Positions 8,838-18,645 of a stretch of 64,000 bases of DNA are shown here, in pieces (the first letter of the stretch is position 1; every line of letters begins with the position of its first letter). Made by a program: the position numbers and the translations under genes. The DNA lies in contig NZ_SOHA01000034.1 in assembly GCF_004403065.1 (NCBI RefSeq), positions 1-64,000 of the forward strand, read 5' to 3'. This DNA is from Cryobacterium cryoconiti (GTDB lineage Bacteria > Actinomycetota > Actinomycetes > Actinomycetales > Microbacteriaceae). The notes beneath the pieces were generated by a model, which saw only the letters and a program-made list of their open reading frames with translations, ran no database searches and had not been told where the DNA came from.

Positions 8838-9956
8838 CTAGGCGGTGACGAGCTCGCGCCAGTCGGCCAACGGCAGGCCGTGGGCTTCGGAGACGGAACG
8901 GTTGGTGACCCGACCGGCCGCGACGTTCAGGCCGAGGGCCAGGGCGTCGTCACGCTCGAGTGCGGCCTTCACACCCAGGTTGGCCAGCGACAGGGCGTAC
9001 CGCAGGGTGACGTTCGTCAGCGCGTAGGTGGACGTGTTGGGCACGGCGCCGGGCATGTTCGCGACGCAATAGAAGATCGAGTTGTGCACGCGGTAGGTCG
9101 GGTCCTCGTGTGTGGTCGCGTGGGTGTCCTCGAAGCAGCCTCCCTGGTCCACCGCGATGTCGACCAGCACGGAGCCGCTCTTCATCCGCGCCACGAGGGC
9201 GTTGGTGACCAGCTTCGGGGCCTTGGCGCCCGGGATCAGAACGGAACCGATCACCAGGTCGGCATCCGTCACCGCGATTTCGATCTCGTAGGAGTTGGAG
9301 GCGACCGTCTTCAGACGGCCCTGGTACTGCGCGTCGAGCTGACGCAGGCGGTCGATGTTGATGTCGAGGATGGTGACGTCGGCGCCGAGGCCCATCGCCA
9401 TGGCGGCCGCGTTCGTTCCGGCCACGCCGGCACCCAGCACGACGACCTTCGCGGGGCGCACACCGGGCACGCCGCCCAGCAGCACGCCCTTCCCGCCGGC
9501 CGGGGCCATCAGGGACTGAGCGCCGACCTGCACGGCCAACCGGCCGGCAACCTCGCTCATCGGGGCCAGCAGCGGCAGGGCGCGGTTGGCGGTCTGCACG
9601 GTCTCGTAGGCGATCGCGGTGACGCCGGCCTCGGTCAGGGCGTGGGTGAGGTCCGGCTCCGCGGCCAGGTGCAGGTAGGTGAAGAGGATCAGGCCCTTAC
9701 GGAAGCGGTGGTACTCGGCCGCGACCGGCTCCTTGACCTTCAGCACCATGTCGGCACGGGCCCAGACCTCGTCGGCGGAGTCCACGAGCTCGGCACCGGC
9801 CACGTGGTACTCGTCATCGTTGATGTGGGAGCCGATGCCGGCGCCCTTCTCGACCAGCACGGTGTGGCCGGCGGCCAGGAACTCGTGCACGCCCGAGGCG
9901 GTGATTGCGACGCGGAACTCATTGTTCTTGATTTCCTTGGGGACACCGATGATCAT
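8838..9956 (-). CDS. ald: Alanine dehydrogenase
   Basis: This enzyme converts L-alanine to pyruvate and ammonia with NAD+, or the reverse; the family length of about 370 aa matches the 372 aa here. The N-terminus [19 protein letters not shown], the catalytic region with [11 protein letters not shown] and HLAAEPDLT, the NAD site [22 protein letters not shown] (about residues 170-190) and the late motif [13 protein letters not shown] are all characteristic. I chose ATG 9956 by family length, although the frame stays open upstream. It is divergent from an AdeR-like activator with a shared 38-bp dyad between them, and a CycA-type alanine permease lies 1.6 kb away. Confidence 0.96.
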   Translation of the reverse strand: MIIGVPKEIKNNEFRVAITASGVHEFLAAGHTVLVEKGAGIGSHINDDEYHVAGAELVDSADEVWARADMVLKVKEPVAAEYHRFRKGLILFTYLHLAAEPDLTHALTEAGVTAIAYETVQTANRALPLLAPMSEVAGRLAVQVGAQSLMAPAGGKGVLLGGVPGVRPAKVVVLGAGVAGTNAAAMAMGLGADVTILDINIDRLRQLDAQYQGRLKTVASNSYEIEIAVTDADLVIGSVLIPGAKAPKLVTNALVARMKSGSVLVDIAVDQGGCFEDTHATTHEDPTYRVHNSIFYCVANMPGAVPNTSTYALTNVTLRYALSLANLGVKAALERDDALALGLNVAAGRVTNRSVSEAHGLPLADWRELVTA

Positions 9957-10216
9957 GGCCGACTCCGTTGCTTGGTTGTGCTCAGTGGACGTATGACAGG
10001 CCCTGACCCGGTTTCGACTCCGAACCAGTAGCGGGGTCAAGACTAAATCCACGAATTCGAGCGTGGCCCGGCAGCGCGGTCGTGCGTGAGTTGTCGCCGA
10101 CGACGATGATGGAGACGACCGGATGCCCAGGGTTCGAATACCGTCTCGGGTCAGGCGTTTTTCTGGCGCATCCAGCCCGGACCCGAGCCGCGGCAGCCAA
10201 ACCCCGAAAAGGGGAA

Positions 10217-10254
10217 CCGGTTTGTCACTCGACAAATGTCGAGCGAGAAACCGG
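10217..10254. promoter_or_regulatory. Extended dyad operator between ald and its regulator
   Basis: A symmetric 38-bp element reads CCGGTTT-N4-CTCGACA-AA-TGTCGAG-N4-AAACCGG, with both arm pairs perfect. It lies in the 352-nt divergent promoter region of ald and the AdeR-like gene, 55 nt upstream of the regulator. The inner motif TCGACA-N2-TGTCGA occurs again upstream of cycA at 13271-13284. It is the best candidate binding site for the regulator. Confidence 0.7.
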
Positions 10255-10308
10255 CAAACGTCGCCTGATGTCCGTTTCGGGTCCGTTCCGGCCCCTAGCA
10301 TTGAGCCA

Positions 10309-11535
10309 ATGAAAACCGCGGAAGTCGAAGACCTGGTCGAACATCTCGCGGCCCGCCTCGACCGCGCGCTCTCGCTCGAGGACCTCGACGGCGGCCTGCT
10401 CGCCTACAGCCGCGACCAGCCGCTCGCCGACAGCGTGCGGGTCAACTTCCTGCTGAGCAAGAAGGTCCCCGCCGACGTCAGTGCCTGGCAGCTGCAGCAC
10501 GGTATCAACACGGCGGTGCGGCCCGTCGTCGTTCCCGCCAACGCCGTGCTCGGCATGCTCGGCCGGGTCTGCGTGCCGCTCATGGTGCGAGGGTTCCGGG
10601 TCGGCTACCTGTGGGCGATGCAGGGGTCGCACGACGATTCCCCCGACGAGATCCTGCGGGAGCTTCCGGCCGTGCGCGGCGAGCTGGACCGGCTCGCCGA
10701 AACGCTGCTCGACACCAACACCGCCGAGTCCGAGCACCGTCGCCAGCGAGAGGCCCTGTTCCTCGCCGCCTGCCACGCGGAGACATCCGCCATCGAGGAC
10801 GTGGCCGGATGGTCGCAGATCCACGCGACCGGACCCTGGCACCTCGCCACCCTGATGCCCCGCCCCGACGAGCAGGTCGACGGACGGGAGGGCACGCCCG
10901 ACCCGGAGGCCGGTGTTCTGCTGCAGCGCATTTCCGCCCTGCACGCCACGGTCGGCATCGACGCAGCCCGGTTCAGCGCCGGCACCGAGACCCACGCCGT
11001 CGTGCTGCTGCGGGATTCCCCGGGCAAAGTGGCCCACACGGAGATCCTGCACCGGTACCGGGCCGAACTCGCCCGGCGCGGCGGCACCCCGGAACGGCCA
11101 GACCTGATGGGGTTCAGCGAGGTGTTCACCGACCTCCGACGGTTCCCGGATGCCTACATCCAGTCCCGCAAAGCGGTGCAGGCCGCGGCCGTCGACGCCC
11201 GTTTGGGCACCATCGCCGACTTTCGCCAGATCGGCGTCTACCAGTTCCTCGCCGCCAGCAGCCGCAACCTGTCCCCCGTCGAATCGGTCTACTTCGCCGA
11301 GCTGCGGGACTTCGACACCAACCACGAGCTGCTGCCCATGCTGGAGCTGCTCTACGACACCGACGGGTCGGTTCAGGATGTCGCGGCAGCCCTGCACCTG
11401 CACCGCAGCAGCATCTACAACCGGCTGGCGAAGATCCGCACGCTGATCGGGGCTGACCCGCTCGGCGGCCAGGTGCGGCTGGAACTGCACCTGGCCATGA
11501 AGGCCGACCGCTGGTCGCACCGGCCCCGGATCTAA
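10309..11535 (+). CDS. PucR/CdaR-family transcriptional regulator (AdeR-like)
   Basis: The 408-aa protein ends in the PucR-type helix-turn-helix, with [27 protein letters not shown] near residues 357-383, preceded by a GGDEF-like/CdaR central region. It lies divergent from ald, the same arrangement as Bacillus AdeR, the alanine-responsive activator of ald. This supports control of alanine catabolism. I chose ATG 10309 (MKTAEVEDL) because the codons upstream do not look like family sequence and would run through the dyad. It is convergent with cycA, with 21 nt between their stop codons. Confidence 0.85.
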   Translation: MKTAEVEDLVEHLAARLDRALSLEDLDGGLLAYSRDQPLADSVRVNFLLSKKVPADVSAWQLQHGINTAVRPVVVPANAVLGMLGRVCVPLMVRGFRVGYLWAMQGSHDDSPDEILRELPAVRGELDRLAETLLDTNTAESEHRRQREALFLAACHAETSAIEDVAGWSQIHATGPWHLATLMPRPDEQVDGREGTPDPEAGVLLQRISALHATVGIDAARFSAGTETHAVVLLRDSPGKVAHTEILHRYRAELARRGGTPERPDLMGFSEVFTDLRRFPDAYIQSRKAVQAAAVDARLGTIADFRQIGVYQFLAASSRNLSPVESVYFAELRDFDTNHELLPMLELLYDTDGSVQDVAAALHLHRSSIYNRLAKIRTLIGADPLGGQVRLELHLAMKADRWSHRPRI

Positions 11536-11556
11536 CCCGTCGCCCGGGCTCCTGCT

Positions 11557-13059
11557 CTAGCTTTGAACGAGCGCGGCCTTCTCGGCGCGGGCCTCGGCCC
11601 GCCACTCCTCGATCCGCGCCTGCTGTAACGGTGACTTGCGGTTGACGTACCAGGCGGCGCCGAGCGACAGGAACCAGAGCGGGGCGACGACCAGTGCGAG
11701 GCGCGTGTCGTCCGCCTGCCCCAGCGCCCAGAGCATGAATGCGAAGAAGGCCAGCACGACCCAGGGCATGAACCGGGCACCGGGCATCCGGTACGCCGAT
11801 GCGGCGTGCAGCTGCGGCCGGCGACGGAGGAAGGCCAGGTAGCTGACCATGATGATCGACCAGACGAACATCGTCAGCACCGACGCCACCGAGGTGACGA
11901 GCGTGAACGCCCCCATGAAGGAGTCGCCGGTGTAGAGCAGCACCAGTCCGGCGAGCAGGAAGATGCAGGAGAACAGCAGGGCGTTCTGGGGCACCTTGCG
12001 GCGGCTCAGGGTGCCGAAGGCCTTCGGGGCGTTGCCGTCCTGCGCGAGGCCGTAGACCATCCGTGAGGTGGAGTAGATGCCGGAGTTGGCGCTCGACGCT
12101 GCGGAGGTGAGCACGACCAGGTTGACGACGATGGCCGCGACCCCGAGCCCGGCGAGGGCGAACATGCCGATGAACGGGCTGCTGCCGGGGTCGATGGTGC
12201 GCCACGGGTTGACCGACATGATGATCACCAGGGCGCCCACATAGAAGAGCAGCAGGCGCAGCGGGATGGTGTTGATGGCCCGGGGCAGGTTCTTCTCGGG
12301 GTCCTTGGTCTCCGCGGCCGCGGTGCCGACGAGTTCGATGCCGGCGAAGGCGAAGATGGCGATCTGGAAGCCGAGCACGAAACCGGCCACGCCGTGCGGG
12401 AACATGCCGCCGTCGTTCCACATGTTCTCGAACCCGGCCACGGCGCCCGACGGCGAGGTGAAGTGGGTGATGATCATGACGAGGCCGGTGCCGATCAGGG
12501 CCAGGATGGCGATGACCTTGACCAGGGCGAACCAGAACTCGGCCTCGCCGAACGCCTTCACGCTCGGCAGGTTGAGCAGGATCAGCACGACCGGCGTGAG
12601 CAGCGCCGGGATCCACAGCGGCGTGCCGGGTGCCAGCACGTCGACGTAGCCGGAGATGGCGACGATGTCGGCCACGCCGGTGACCACCCAGAATGCCCAG
12701 TACGACCAGCCGGTGAAGAAACTCGCCCACGGGCCGAGCAGGTCGCCGGCGAAGTCGCTGAACGACTTGTAGTTGAGGTTGGACAGCAGGATCTCGCCCA
12801 TGGCCCGCATCACGAAGAAGAGCATGAAGCCGATGATCATGTAGACGAAGATCACGGCCGGTCCGGCGAGGGAGATGGTCTTGCCGGCACCCATGAACAG
12901 GCCGGTTCCGATGGTGCCGCCGATGGCGAGCATCTGGATGTGCCGCCGGCTCAGCGAGCGGGCGAGGCTCGGATCCGCGTGGGAATCCCGGGCTGCTGAT
13001 CCGGTACGTGGGGATCCGGTACTCGTGGCTCCGGATTCCGCGGTGGTGCGTTCAGGCAT
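11557..13059 (-). CDS. cycA: D-serine/D-alanine/glycine:proton symporter
   Basis: This 500-aa amino acid permease of the APC family has about 12 membrane segments. Its first helix region RHIQMLAIGGTIGTGLFMGAG and the stretches AMGEILLSNLNYKSFSDFA, GIELVGTAAAETKDPEKNLPRAI and LTSAASSANSGIYSTSRM closely match Escherichia coli CycA as I recall it. It would import alanine, glycine or D-serine to feed the ald gene nearby. An AGGA sequence lies 10 nt before the ATG. The N-terminal 30 residues are a Ser/Thr-rich extension. Confidence 0.92.
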   Translation of the reverse strand: MPERTTAESGATSTGSPRTGSAARDSHADPSLARSLSRRHIQMLAIGGTIGTGLFMGAGKTISLAGPAVIFVYMIIGFMLFFVMRAMGEILLSNLNYKSFSDFAGDLLGPWASFFTGWSYWAFWVVTGVADIVAISGYVDVLAPGTPLWIPALLTPVVLILLNLPSVKAFGEAEFWFALVKVIAILALIGTGLVMIITHFTSPSGAVAGFENMWNDGGMFPHGVAGFVLGFQIAIFAFAGIELVGTAAAETKDPEKNLPRAINTIPLRLLLFYVGALVIIMSVNPWRTIDPGSSPFIGMFALAGLGVAAIVVNLVVLTSAASSANSGIYSTSRMVYGLAQDGNAPKAFGTLSRRKVPQNALLFSCIFLLAGLVLLYTGDSFMGAFTLVTSVASVLTMFVWSIIMVSYLAFLRRRPQLHAASAYRMPGARFMPWVVLAFFAFMLWALGQADDTRLALVVAPLWFLSLGAAWYVNRKSPLQQARIEEWRAEARAEKAALVQS

Positions 13060-13374
13060 GGGGCTTCTTCCTCAAAACGGCACAGACGCAGCCACCCAGA
13101 GGACGACCGTGTCAACCACGCTGGGGACCTCACGGTTGTGAGGCCCGGTCAGCACGGTTCTGAAGTAGCAACGGTAGTGCCTCGAACGGGGGCCCCGAAC
13201 CAGACCGGCCCCGCCAGGGGCCTCCGCCGCGTTCCCCTGACCGCGCCGAGCGGGTGCCGACGGGCCGGGATCGACAGCTGTCGAGCATCCGTTCCGGAAA
13301 GGTCGTCGGCTGTTCGAGCCGGTCCTGGATCAGACGAGGATCAGACGAGGATCAGAAGAGAGAGTAAGTGCCGA
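13060..13374. other. Intergenic region upstream of cycA
   Basis: No gene is visible in these 315 nt. They hold two small palindromes that may control cycA: CCTCAC-GGTT-GTGAGG at 13128-13143 and TCGACA-GC-TGTCGA at 13271-13284. The rest is unremarkable GC-rich sequence, except for a short tandem GATCAGACGAG duplication near 13330. Confidence 0.6.
13271..13284. promoter_or_regulatory. Candidate AdeR-like operator upstream of cycA
   Basis: The 14-bp perfect palindrome TCGACAGCTGTCGA has the same half-sites and the same 2-nt spacing as the centre of the dyad between ald and its regulator. It lies 212 nt upstream of the cycA start codon. The match links transporter and dehydrogenase to one regulator. 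Confidence 0.55.
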
Positions 13375-14271
13375 TCAGGACAGGATGTCTTTGGTGGAGA
13401 ACCGGCCGTAGGCGAGGGCGCCGAACACGGCGATGTAGCCCAGCTGAAGCAGTGCGTTGTCGCCGAACGAACCCAGGTCCATGGGCTGGCGCAGCAGGTC
13501 GGCGAAGCCCAGCCAGTAGTGACTGAAGAGCCACGGATGCAGCCACGCCAGTTGCGGGAGCACATCCAGGATCTGCACGACCACCGACACGACGACCGTG
13601 GCGGCCATGGCTCCCACGGGAACGTCGGTGAGGGTGGAGATGAACATCCCGATCGCCGCGAAGCCGAGCAGCGACACCGTCACATAGAGCGCGATCAGCG
13701 CGGAACGGAGCAGCGATTCCGGCACGCCGATCACATCGCCCGACAGCAGAGTCACCGGTCCGACCGGGAACAGGGCGGCGCCGATCAGGGTTCCGGCCAC
13801 CGCCAGGGTGAGCGTCGCGGCCAGGCAGAACACGGCCACGCCGGCGTACTTGACGAGCAGCAGGCGCACCCGCCCGGCCGGGGCCACGAGCAGGTACCGC
13901 AGGGTGCCGAGTCCGGCCTCCCCGGCGATGGTGTCTCCGGCGACGACGCCGATGGTGAGCGGGAGGAACAGCGGGATGGCCACGATCATGGCGGTGAACG
14001 CCACGAAGAGGCCGTTCTGGGTGACCCGGTCCAGGAACGGCGGGCCCTCCCCCGGTGACAGCGTCTGCGAGGAGAGCCGCACGGCGACGGCCAGGAGGAT
14101 CGGGATCAGGGCGATGGCGACGAGCATGGCCCAGGTGCGGCGACGGCGGAACAGCACCGTGAGCTCGGAGCCGAGCAGGGCCAGCCCGGCCGATCGTCGC
14201 TGGCTCGGTACGGCAGGACGCGCCGTCGCCGTGCTCGACGACTGCGGGGACGGCACACTATTGGAGGACAT
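13375..14271 (-). CDS. ABC-2 type transporter permease
   Basis: This 298-aa protein has about six hydrophobic segments, with the motif VVAGDTIAGEAGLGTLRYLLVAPAGR typical of ABC-2 permeases that move drugs, peptides or cell-surface molecules. It is the last gene of a three-gene operon with an ATPase (overlap 14 nt) and a LolA-like protein. The N-terminal 25 residues are Ser/Ala-rich. The substrate is unknown. Confidence 0.88.
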   Translation of the reverse strand: MSSNSVPSPQSSSTATARPAVPSQRRSAGLALLGSELTVLFRRRRTWAMLVAIALIPILLAVAVRLSSQTLSPGEGPPFLDRVTQNGLFVAFTAMIVAIPLFLPLTIGVVAGDTIAGEAGLGTLRYLLVAPAGRVRLLLVKYAGVAVFCLAATLTLAVAGTLIGAALFPVGPVTLLSGDVIGVPESLLRSALIALYVTVSLLGFAAIGMFISTLTDVPVGAMAATVVVSVVVQILDVLPQLAWLHPWLFSHYWLGFADLLRQPMDLGSFGDNALLQLGYIAVFGALAYGRFSTKDILS

Positions 14272-15241
14272 CGAAACCTTCTCCGGTCAGGGCCACGAAT
14301 CGTTCTTCCAGACTGGATTCCTCGATCAGGAACCCGCGCACACGCACACCGCCGGCTGCGAGCGCCGCGATGACGGTCTCCGGTTGAGCGGTCAGTGCGG
14401 CCTCCAGATCTCGGGGCAGCGGAGCCGCGACCCAGGGGTCCTGCCCGGGCACGTCACTCTGCACGGGGGTCAGGCCGAGGGAGGTCAGCACGGCCGACGC
14501 CGCCGCGGCATCCGGTGTGCGGACGCGCACCCGCGACGCCCCGACGTGGCGGAGGTCGGCCAGTGTGCCCTGGGCCACCAGATTGCCGCCGCTCATGACA
14601 GCGGCGTGGGTGCACATCTGTTCCACCTCGGCGAGCAGGTGGCTGGACACGAAAACCGTGGTGCCCTCGGCGGCGAGCGACCGCACCAGACTGCGCACCT
14701 CACGGGTGCCCTGCGGGTCGAGACCGTTGGTGGGCTCGTCGAGCACGAGCAGCTCGCGCGGCTGCAGCAGCGCGTTGGCGATGCCGAGGCGCTGCTTCAT
14801 GCCCAGAGAATAGGCGGCCACCTTCTTACCGGCGGCGTGGGTCAGGCCCACCCGCGCCAACGCCTGCTCGACCCGGGAGCCGCGCGTACCCGACGGGGCG
14901 TTGCGGTCGGCCGTGTCGAGCCGGCGCAGGTTGGCGGCCCCGGAGAGGAACGGGTAGAACGCGGGCCCCTCCACGAGCGCTCCGACACGGGGCAATACGT
15001 CGTGCAGGCTGTCGGGCATGCTTTCGCCCAGCACGCTGATCTGGCCGCTGGTGGCCTGAGTCAGGCCGAGCAGCATACGGATGCTCGTCGTCTTTCCGGA
15101 CCCGTTGGGGCCGAGGAAACCGAAGACGGACCCGCGCGGCACAGCCAGGTCGATGCTATTGACGGCGATCTGTTCGCCGAAGCGCTTGGTGAGACCCCGG
15201 CTCTCGATCGCGAGATCGGGAGCCGGGGTGACGGATGTCAC
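14258..15241 (-). CDS. ABC transporter ATP-binding protein (drug/peptide export type)
   Basis: The 327-aa ATPase has Walker A GPNGSGKTTS near residue 41, the Q-loop after it, the signature YSLGMKQRLGIANALL, Walker B LLVLDEPTNGLDPQG and the switch in VFVSSHLLAEVEQ. The C-terminal 100 residues form the regulatory extension seen in ABC-2 exporter ATPases (CcmA/BcrA type). It drives the permease that overlaps its 3' end, and follows the LolA-like gene by 10 nt. Confidence 0.92.
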   Translation of the reverse strand: MTSVTPAPDLAIESRGLTKRFGEQIAVNSIDLAVPRGSVFGFLGPNGSGKTTSIRMLLGLTQATSGQISVLGESMPDSLHDVLPRVGALVEGPAFYPFLSGAANLRRLDTADRNAPSGTRGSRVEQALARVGLTHAAGKKVAAYSLGMKQRLGIANALLQPRELLVLDEPTNGLDPQGTREVRSLVRSLAAEGTTVFVSSHLLAEVEQMCTHAAVMSGGNLVAQGTLADLRHVGASRVRVRTPDAAAASAVLTSLGLTPVQSDVPGQDPWVAAPLPRDLEAALTAQPETVIAALAAGGVRVRGFLIEESSLEERFVALTGEGFDVLQ

Positions 15242-15251
15242 TGTGTCGGGA

Positions 15252-16415
15252 TCATTGGGCGTCGGCGGCGGCCTGGAGCAGTTCGACCGGAACCGATCCG
15301 GCGAAGATCCGGCCGTCGTCGGCCAGGAACACGTTCACGAGGGAGGTGGAGAACACCTGTCCGCCGTCGACCGGGGTCGCGAACTCCGACATCAATGGGT
15401 TGGCGCTGAGCTCGGCGGGAACGGATGCCGCGGGCACCTCAACAATGGCGTCCCACCCGGTTCCCGTGACGACGGGCAGGTTCTCGGCCGGAATCTCGGG
15501 CTTGGTCTGGTCGGCGGACTGTTCGGGCATGACCGGCAGCGTGACCTCGTCGACCGTGGCGTCGGCCGGAGGGGTGAACTCGAACAGCTCGGCCGACGGG
15601 GTGCTGAAATCGACCGCGGTGAAGCCGACCTCGAAGGCCGGCTCTTCCTGGCCGTTCGCGCGCACGGTGACCTGCAGCGGCATGCCCGTCTCGGAGTCGA
15701 CCGAGATGGACACCGATTCGACCAGGGTCTGGGTTGCCTTCGGCGTGAGCACCAGCTCGTAGGCGGTGCGGCCGGCGACCGTGCCGTCGGTGCCGACCGA
15801 GACGGTGGTGCTCGGGTCGATCTCGGCGAGGAAACGCTCGGCGACCTGTGACGGGGTGGACAGTTCGGCAGGGGCGCCGGCTGCCATCTCGGCGAACTTC
15901 GCCTGCGCGGTGGCCCGTGCGTCGGCGGGGATGGCCAGGTAGCTGGCGGTGTTCGTCTTGGAGTCGTACGCCCAGACATCCGTGCCGTTGCTCACCACAT
16001 TGCGCTCGTCCATGCGGTCCTGGATCTGCACGCGGGCCTTCGCGGGGGCGTCGGCGTCGCTGCCGTCGACGTAGATTCGAGCTGTGTGGGAGCCGCTGAA
16101 GAGTTCCAGAACCGAGGTGAGCGCACCGGCGGCGTCGGCCCCGGGCCCTGTCGTGCCCTCGGCCGCGGACTCGCTCATCGAGTCGGGCATGCCGGCGGCC
16201 AGGTCTACGTCGGGCAGGCCGAGCTCGGCCTTCTTCTCGACGGTTCCTGAGTAGGCGGTGACGGTGCTGTCACTGACCATCAGCAGCACCTCTTCGGCCG
16301 TCTTGTCGGGCAGATCGACCGCTGCACCGGCCTGTAGCGGCACGGCAAGAACACCGGCGACGATGACAACCGGCACGACGATGGCGGGAAGCCACTTGAC
16401 TGAATTGCGTGACAT
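15252..16415 (-). CDS. LolA-like/DUF2092-type secreted lipoprotein-carrier homologue
   Basis: This 387-aa protein begins with a signal-like segment: MSRNSVKW, then a hydrophobic stretch to about residue 30 ending AGAAVDLP. No lipobox Cys is present. The remainder is a beta-rich domain with TAEEVLLMVSDS and TDVWAYDSKTNTASYL, like LolA/LppX-fold proteins that bind lipid. It heads an operon with an ABC-2 exporter, a grouping seen in many Actinobacteria. It may shuttle a lipid or lipoprotein across the periplasm-like space. The start at 16415 has AGAGG 10 nt upstream. Confidence 0.8.
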   Translation of the reverse strand: MSRNSVKWLPAIVVPVVIVAGVLAVPLQAGAAVDLPDKTAEEVLLMVSDSTVTAYSGTVEKKAELGLPDVDLAAGMPDSMSESAAEGTTGPGADAAGALTSVLELFSGSHTARIYVDGSDADAPAKARVQIQDRMDERNVVSNGTDVWAYDSKTNTASYLAIPADARATAQAKFAEMAAGAPAELSTPSQVAERFLAEIDPSTTVSVGTDGTVAGRTAYELVLTPKATQTLVESVSISVDSETGMPLQVTVRANGQEEPAFEVGFTAVDFSTPSAELFEFTPPADATVDEVTLPVMPEQSADQTKPEIPAENLPVVTGTGWDAIVEVPAASVPAELSANPLMSEFATPVDGGQVFSTSLVNVFLADDGRIFAGSVPVELLQAAADAQ

Positions 16416-16535
16416 GATCAACGACCTCTTCCAAGACGGTTCATACCTCGATGTTACGCCGGGGGCCCGACACGGCGCCCGGATCACACTGGGAGGTTGC
16501 TCACAAATCCGGCGCGGAAGCGAGTCATGGAACGT

Positions 16536-16880
16536 CTACCCGAAGAGTTCTCCGAGCCAGTTGTCTTTCTTCTTCGAGCGGTATCCGTCACGGTTGTCAG
16601 AGCGGTCGCGGTCGTAGTGGTTCCGGTCGCTGTCGCGGTCGCTGTCGCGGTCCCGGTCGCCGTATTGCGGCGCTCGCGTGCGCGGGTCCGCGTACTGCTG
16701 CGCCGGTGCGGCAACCGGCGACACGGGCGCGGGCTGAGCAAACTCCTTCTCGGCACGGTCGAGGATCTTGTCAAGCTCGCCGCGATCCAGCCAGACGCCG
16801 CGGCATTCGGGGCAGTAGTCAATTTCCACGCCACCGCGTTCGCTCATCACGAGGGTTGCTGAATCGGTTGGGCACTTCAT
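16536..16880 (-). CDS. zf-TFIIB domain protein with Asp/Arg-rich tail
   Basis: The 114-aa protein starts MKCPTDSATL and continues with DYCPECRGVWLDRGELDKIL, the pattern of the small zf-TFIIB zinc-ribbon family; the first knuckle is CPxD rather than CPxC. After residue 60 comes a low-complexity tail dominated by DRDRDSDRDSDRN, then KKKDNWLGELFG. At DNA level the tail is a run of near-identical CGGTCG/CTGTCG units around 16601-16665. Function is unknown. It is monocistronic. Confidence 0.82.
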   Translation of the reverse strand: MKCPTDSATLVMSERGGVEIDYCPECRGVWLDRGELDKILDRAEKEFAQPAPVSPVAAPAQQYADPRTRAPQYGDRDRDSDRDSDRNHYDRDRSDNRDGYRSKKKDNWLGELFG

Positions 16881-16992
16881 GAGGGTCCTCCAGGACGTCG
16901 TGGGGATTCGATCCTAGACAGCCCGGCCGGGCTGAGCCTGAGAGGGCCGTGTTGCTGAACCGCTCGCATCCGCTGCCCCGATATCTTCAGGT

Positions 16993-17385
16993 GTGAATAC
17001 CGAGTGGCATTTTCCGATCATGATCGCCGCAGCATTGCTCGAATTCCTGGGCCTCCTCTGGCTCGTCCTCGGCACGAAGACCTTCCGACGGCGCATCCTC
17101 GCCGTCGGGATCGTCTCCGTGGTCGTGGTCGTAGCCGGCATGGCGTTCGGAAAATACGGTGCGACCGGCGGGTTACCGTGGTGGGTCTACTACCCGATCC
17201 CGGCGCTGGTGACGGTGTTCGTGCCACCCCTGGTGTTCAGGCTCGGCGCTCGACGCACCGTCCTCTACCTGGTGCTCGCGGTGCTCTCGGCACCACTCAT
17301 CCACGTGCTCTTCGCTTTCTTCCTCGGCTGGGACGAGTACATGCCGTTCCTGCCGATTCCGAGCCTGGCGAGCCTGTTCTCCTGA
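16993..17385 (+). CDS. Small four-helix membrane protein, unknown function
   Basis: The 130-aa protein starts at GTG (MNTEWHFPIM) and has about four hydrophobic segments (residues 8-28, 35-53, 65-85, 90-112). No family motif is recognised. It sits 20 nt before a small helix-turn-helix gene on the same strand, so the two may be co-transcribed. Confidence 0.7.
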   Translation: MNTEWHFPIMIAAALLEFLGLLWLVLGTKTFRRRILAVGIVSVVVVVAGMAFGKYGATGGLPWWVYYPIPALVTVFVPPLVFRLGARRTVLYLVLAVLSAPLIHVLFAFFLGWDEYMPFLPIPSLASLFS

Positions 17386-17405
17386 TCGTCAACTAGAATT
17401 GACGA

Positions 17406-17621
17406 ATGCAGGCGGAGCGATTGAAAACACTCGTCGGAGCGATGGACGGCAAGGGACCAGCTGAAGCCCTGCACATCATCGCCGAGCTCCATCGGGAGGT
17501 AGGGCGCAGTGAGGCAGGCCTCGTTCGCAGCGCTCGTTCGGCCGGGCTTTCCTGGGAGGCTATCGCTCAATGCCTCGGTGTTTCAAAGCAGGCCGTCCAC
17601 AGGAGGTACGGCAAGCGGTAA
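17406..17621 (+). CDS. Small helix-turn-helix protein
   Basis: This 71-aa protein ends in a helix-turn-helix, SARSAGLSWEAIAQCLGVSKQAVHRRYGKR, with the standard turn between AIAQCLGVS and the recognition helix. Such single-domain proteins are common in Actinobacteria, but their targets are usually not known. It lies 36 nt upstream of the beta-lactamase-fold gene and could regulate it. Confidence 0.75.
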   Translation: MQAERLKTLVGAMDGKGPAEALHIIAELHREVGRSEAGLVRSARSAGLSWEAIAQCLGVSKQAVHRRYGKR

Positions 17622-17657
17622 GCCGTCCGACGCGGGAACGTGCGGAGAGGAATATCC

Positions 17658-18635
17658 ATGGAGACCCAATGGCGTGGGGACACTGAACTTGTTCGTGCTG
17701 CGAGCCGCGTCTTTCGTTCAACCGGGGCAGCAGCAGTGGCCGTGATCACCCCTCAGGGCGAATCGACCGCAACGCTGGGCACGGACCATCAGGCCACCTT
17801 CGAGATCGGGTCAATCTCCAAACCGCTCACGGGAATGTTGTATCGGGACGCGACCGAGCGCGGTCTCGTCCAGCCGACAACGGCCCTTCGCGACTTGCTT
17901 CCGCTTGAAGGCCACGGAGAGGTTGGTTCCGTGAGCCTCGGTTCCCTGGCCATCCACCGATCTGGTCTTCCCCGCTTGCCGCCAGGGATGCACCCACTTC
18001 GCCGCACCGTCGACTTTTGGATCCGAGGTCAGAACCCGTACGGCGAGACCCTCGCTGATCTCCTCGACCAGACTCGCACTGTGCGAGTCGGCGCCCCTCG
18101 ACCCAGGTACTCGAACCTCGGTTTTCAGCTGCTGGGGCACGCCGTGGCGAGAGGAGCCGGGACTACCTACGAACGACTCCTGCAGGAGGTCCTGGGCGAA
18201 GGATTCTCGACGCCGGCGCGCGCAGGGGACCTGGGGCCTTCGGATCTGACAGGATTCAGTCGGTTCGGACGCCCCCTGCCCGCGTGGGTAGGTGAAGGGC
18301 TCGCCCCGGCAGGCGGCGTCCGCGCGACCATAGGCACAATGCGCGGCTTCCTCCGCTCGATCCTCGACGGATCGGCTCGGGGTCTTTCCGCGCTCGAGCC
18401 AGTCTCGAAATTCTCTCCGCGGGTCGGTATCGGTGCAGGGTGGATCACACTCGAGTTCCGGGGCCGCGCAATCACCTGGCACAACGGCAGCACCGGAGGG
18501 TTCAGCAGCTGGATCGGCCTCGACCGAGATGCCGGCGTCGGTGTCGTTGTGTTATCGGCCGTCCATGGGTCCGTCGACAGACAGGGATTTCGTCTTCTGA
18601 CAGAGTTCACGGCAACCCGGGGCGGTCTCGCCTGA
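17658..18635 (+). CDS. Serine hydrolase, class C beta-lactamase fold
   Basis: The 325-aa protein has the active-site motif SISK (SxxK, residues 52-55), the YSN motif in RYSNLGF near residue 155, and HNGSTGG near 275 in place of the usual KTG/HTG box. This is the beta-lactamase/DD-peptidase family, which also includes esterases. There is no signal peptide, so true beta-lactam resistance is unlikely. The ATG at 17658 is preceded by AGAGGA 6 nt upstream. It is the last host gene before the island and is convergent with tRNA-Gln. Confidence 0.85.
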   Translation: METQWRGDTELVRAASRVFRSTGAAAVAVITPQGESTATLGTDHQATFEIGSISKPLTGMLYRDATERGLVQPTTALRDLLPLEGHGEVGSVSLGSLAIHRSGLPRLPPGMHPLRRTVDFWIRGQNPYGETLADLLDQTRTVRVGAPRPRYSNLGFQLLGHAVARGAGTTYERLLQEVLGEGFSTPARAGDLGPSDLTGFSRFGRPLPAWVGEGLAPAGGVRATIGTMRGFLRSILDGSARGLSALEPVSKFSPRVGIGAGWITLEFRGRAITWHNGSTGGFSSWIGLDRDAGVGVVVLSAVHGSVDRQGFRLLTEFTATRGGLA

Positions 18636-18645
18636 ATGAAAAAAA

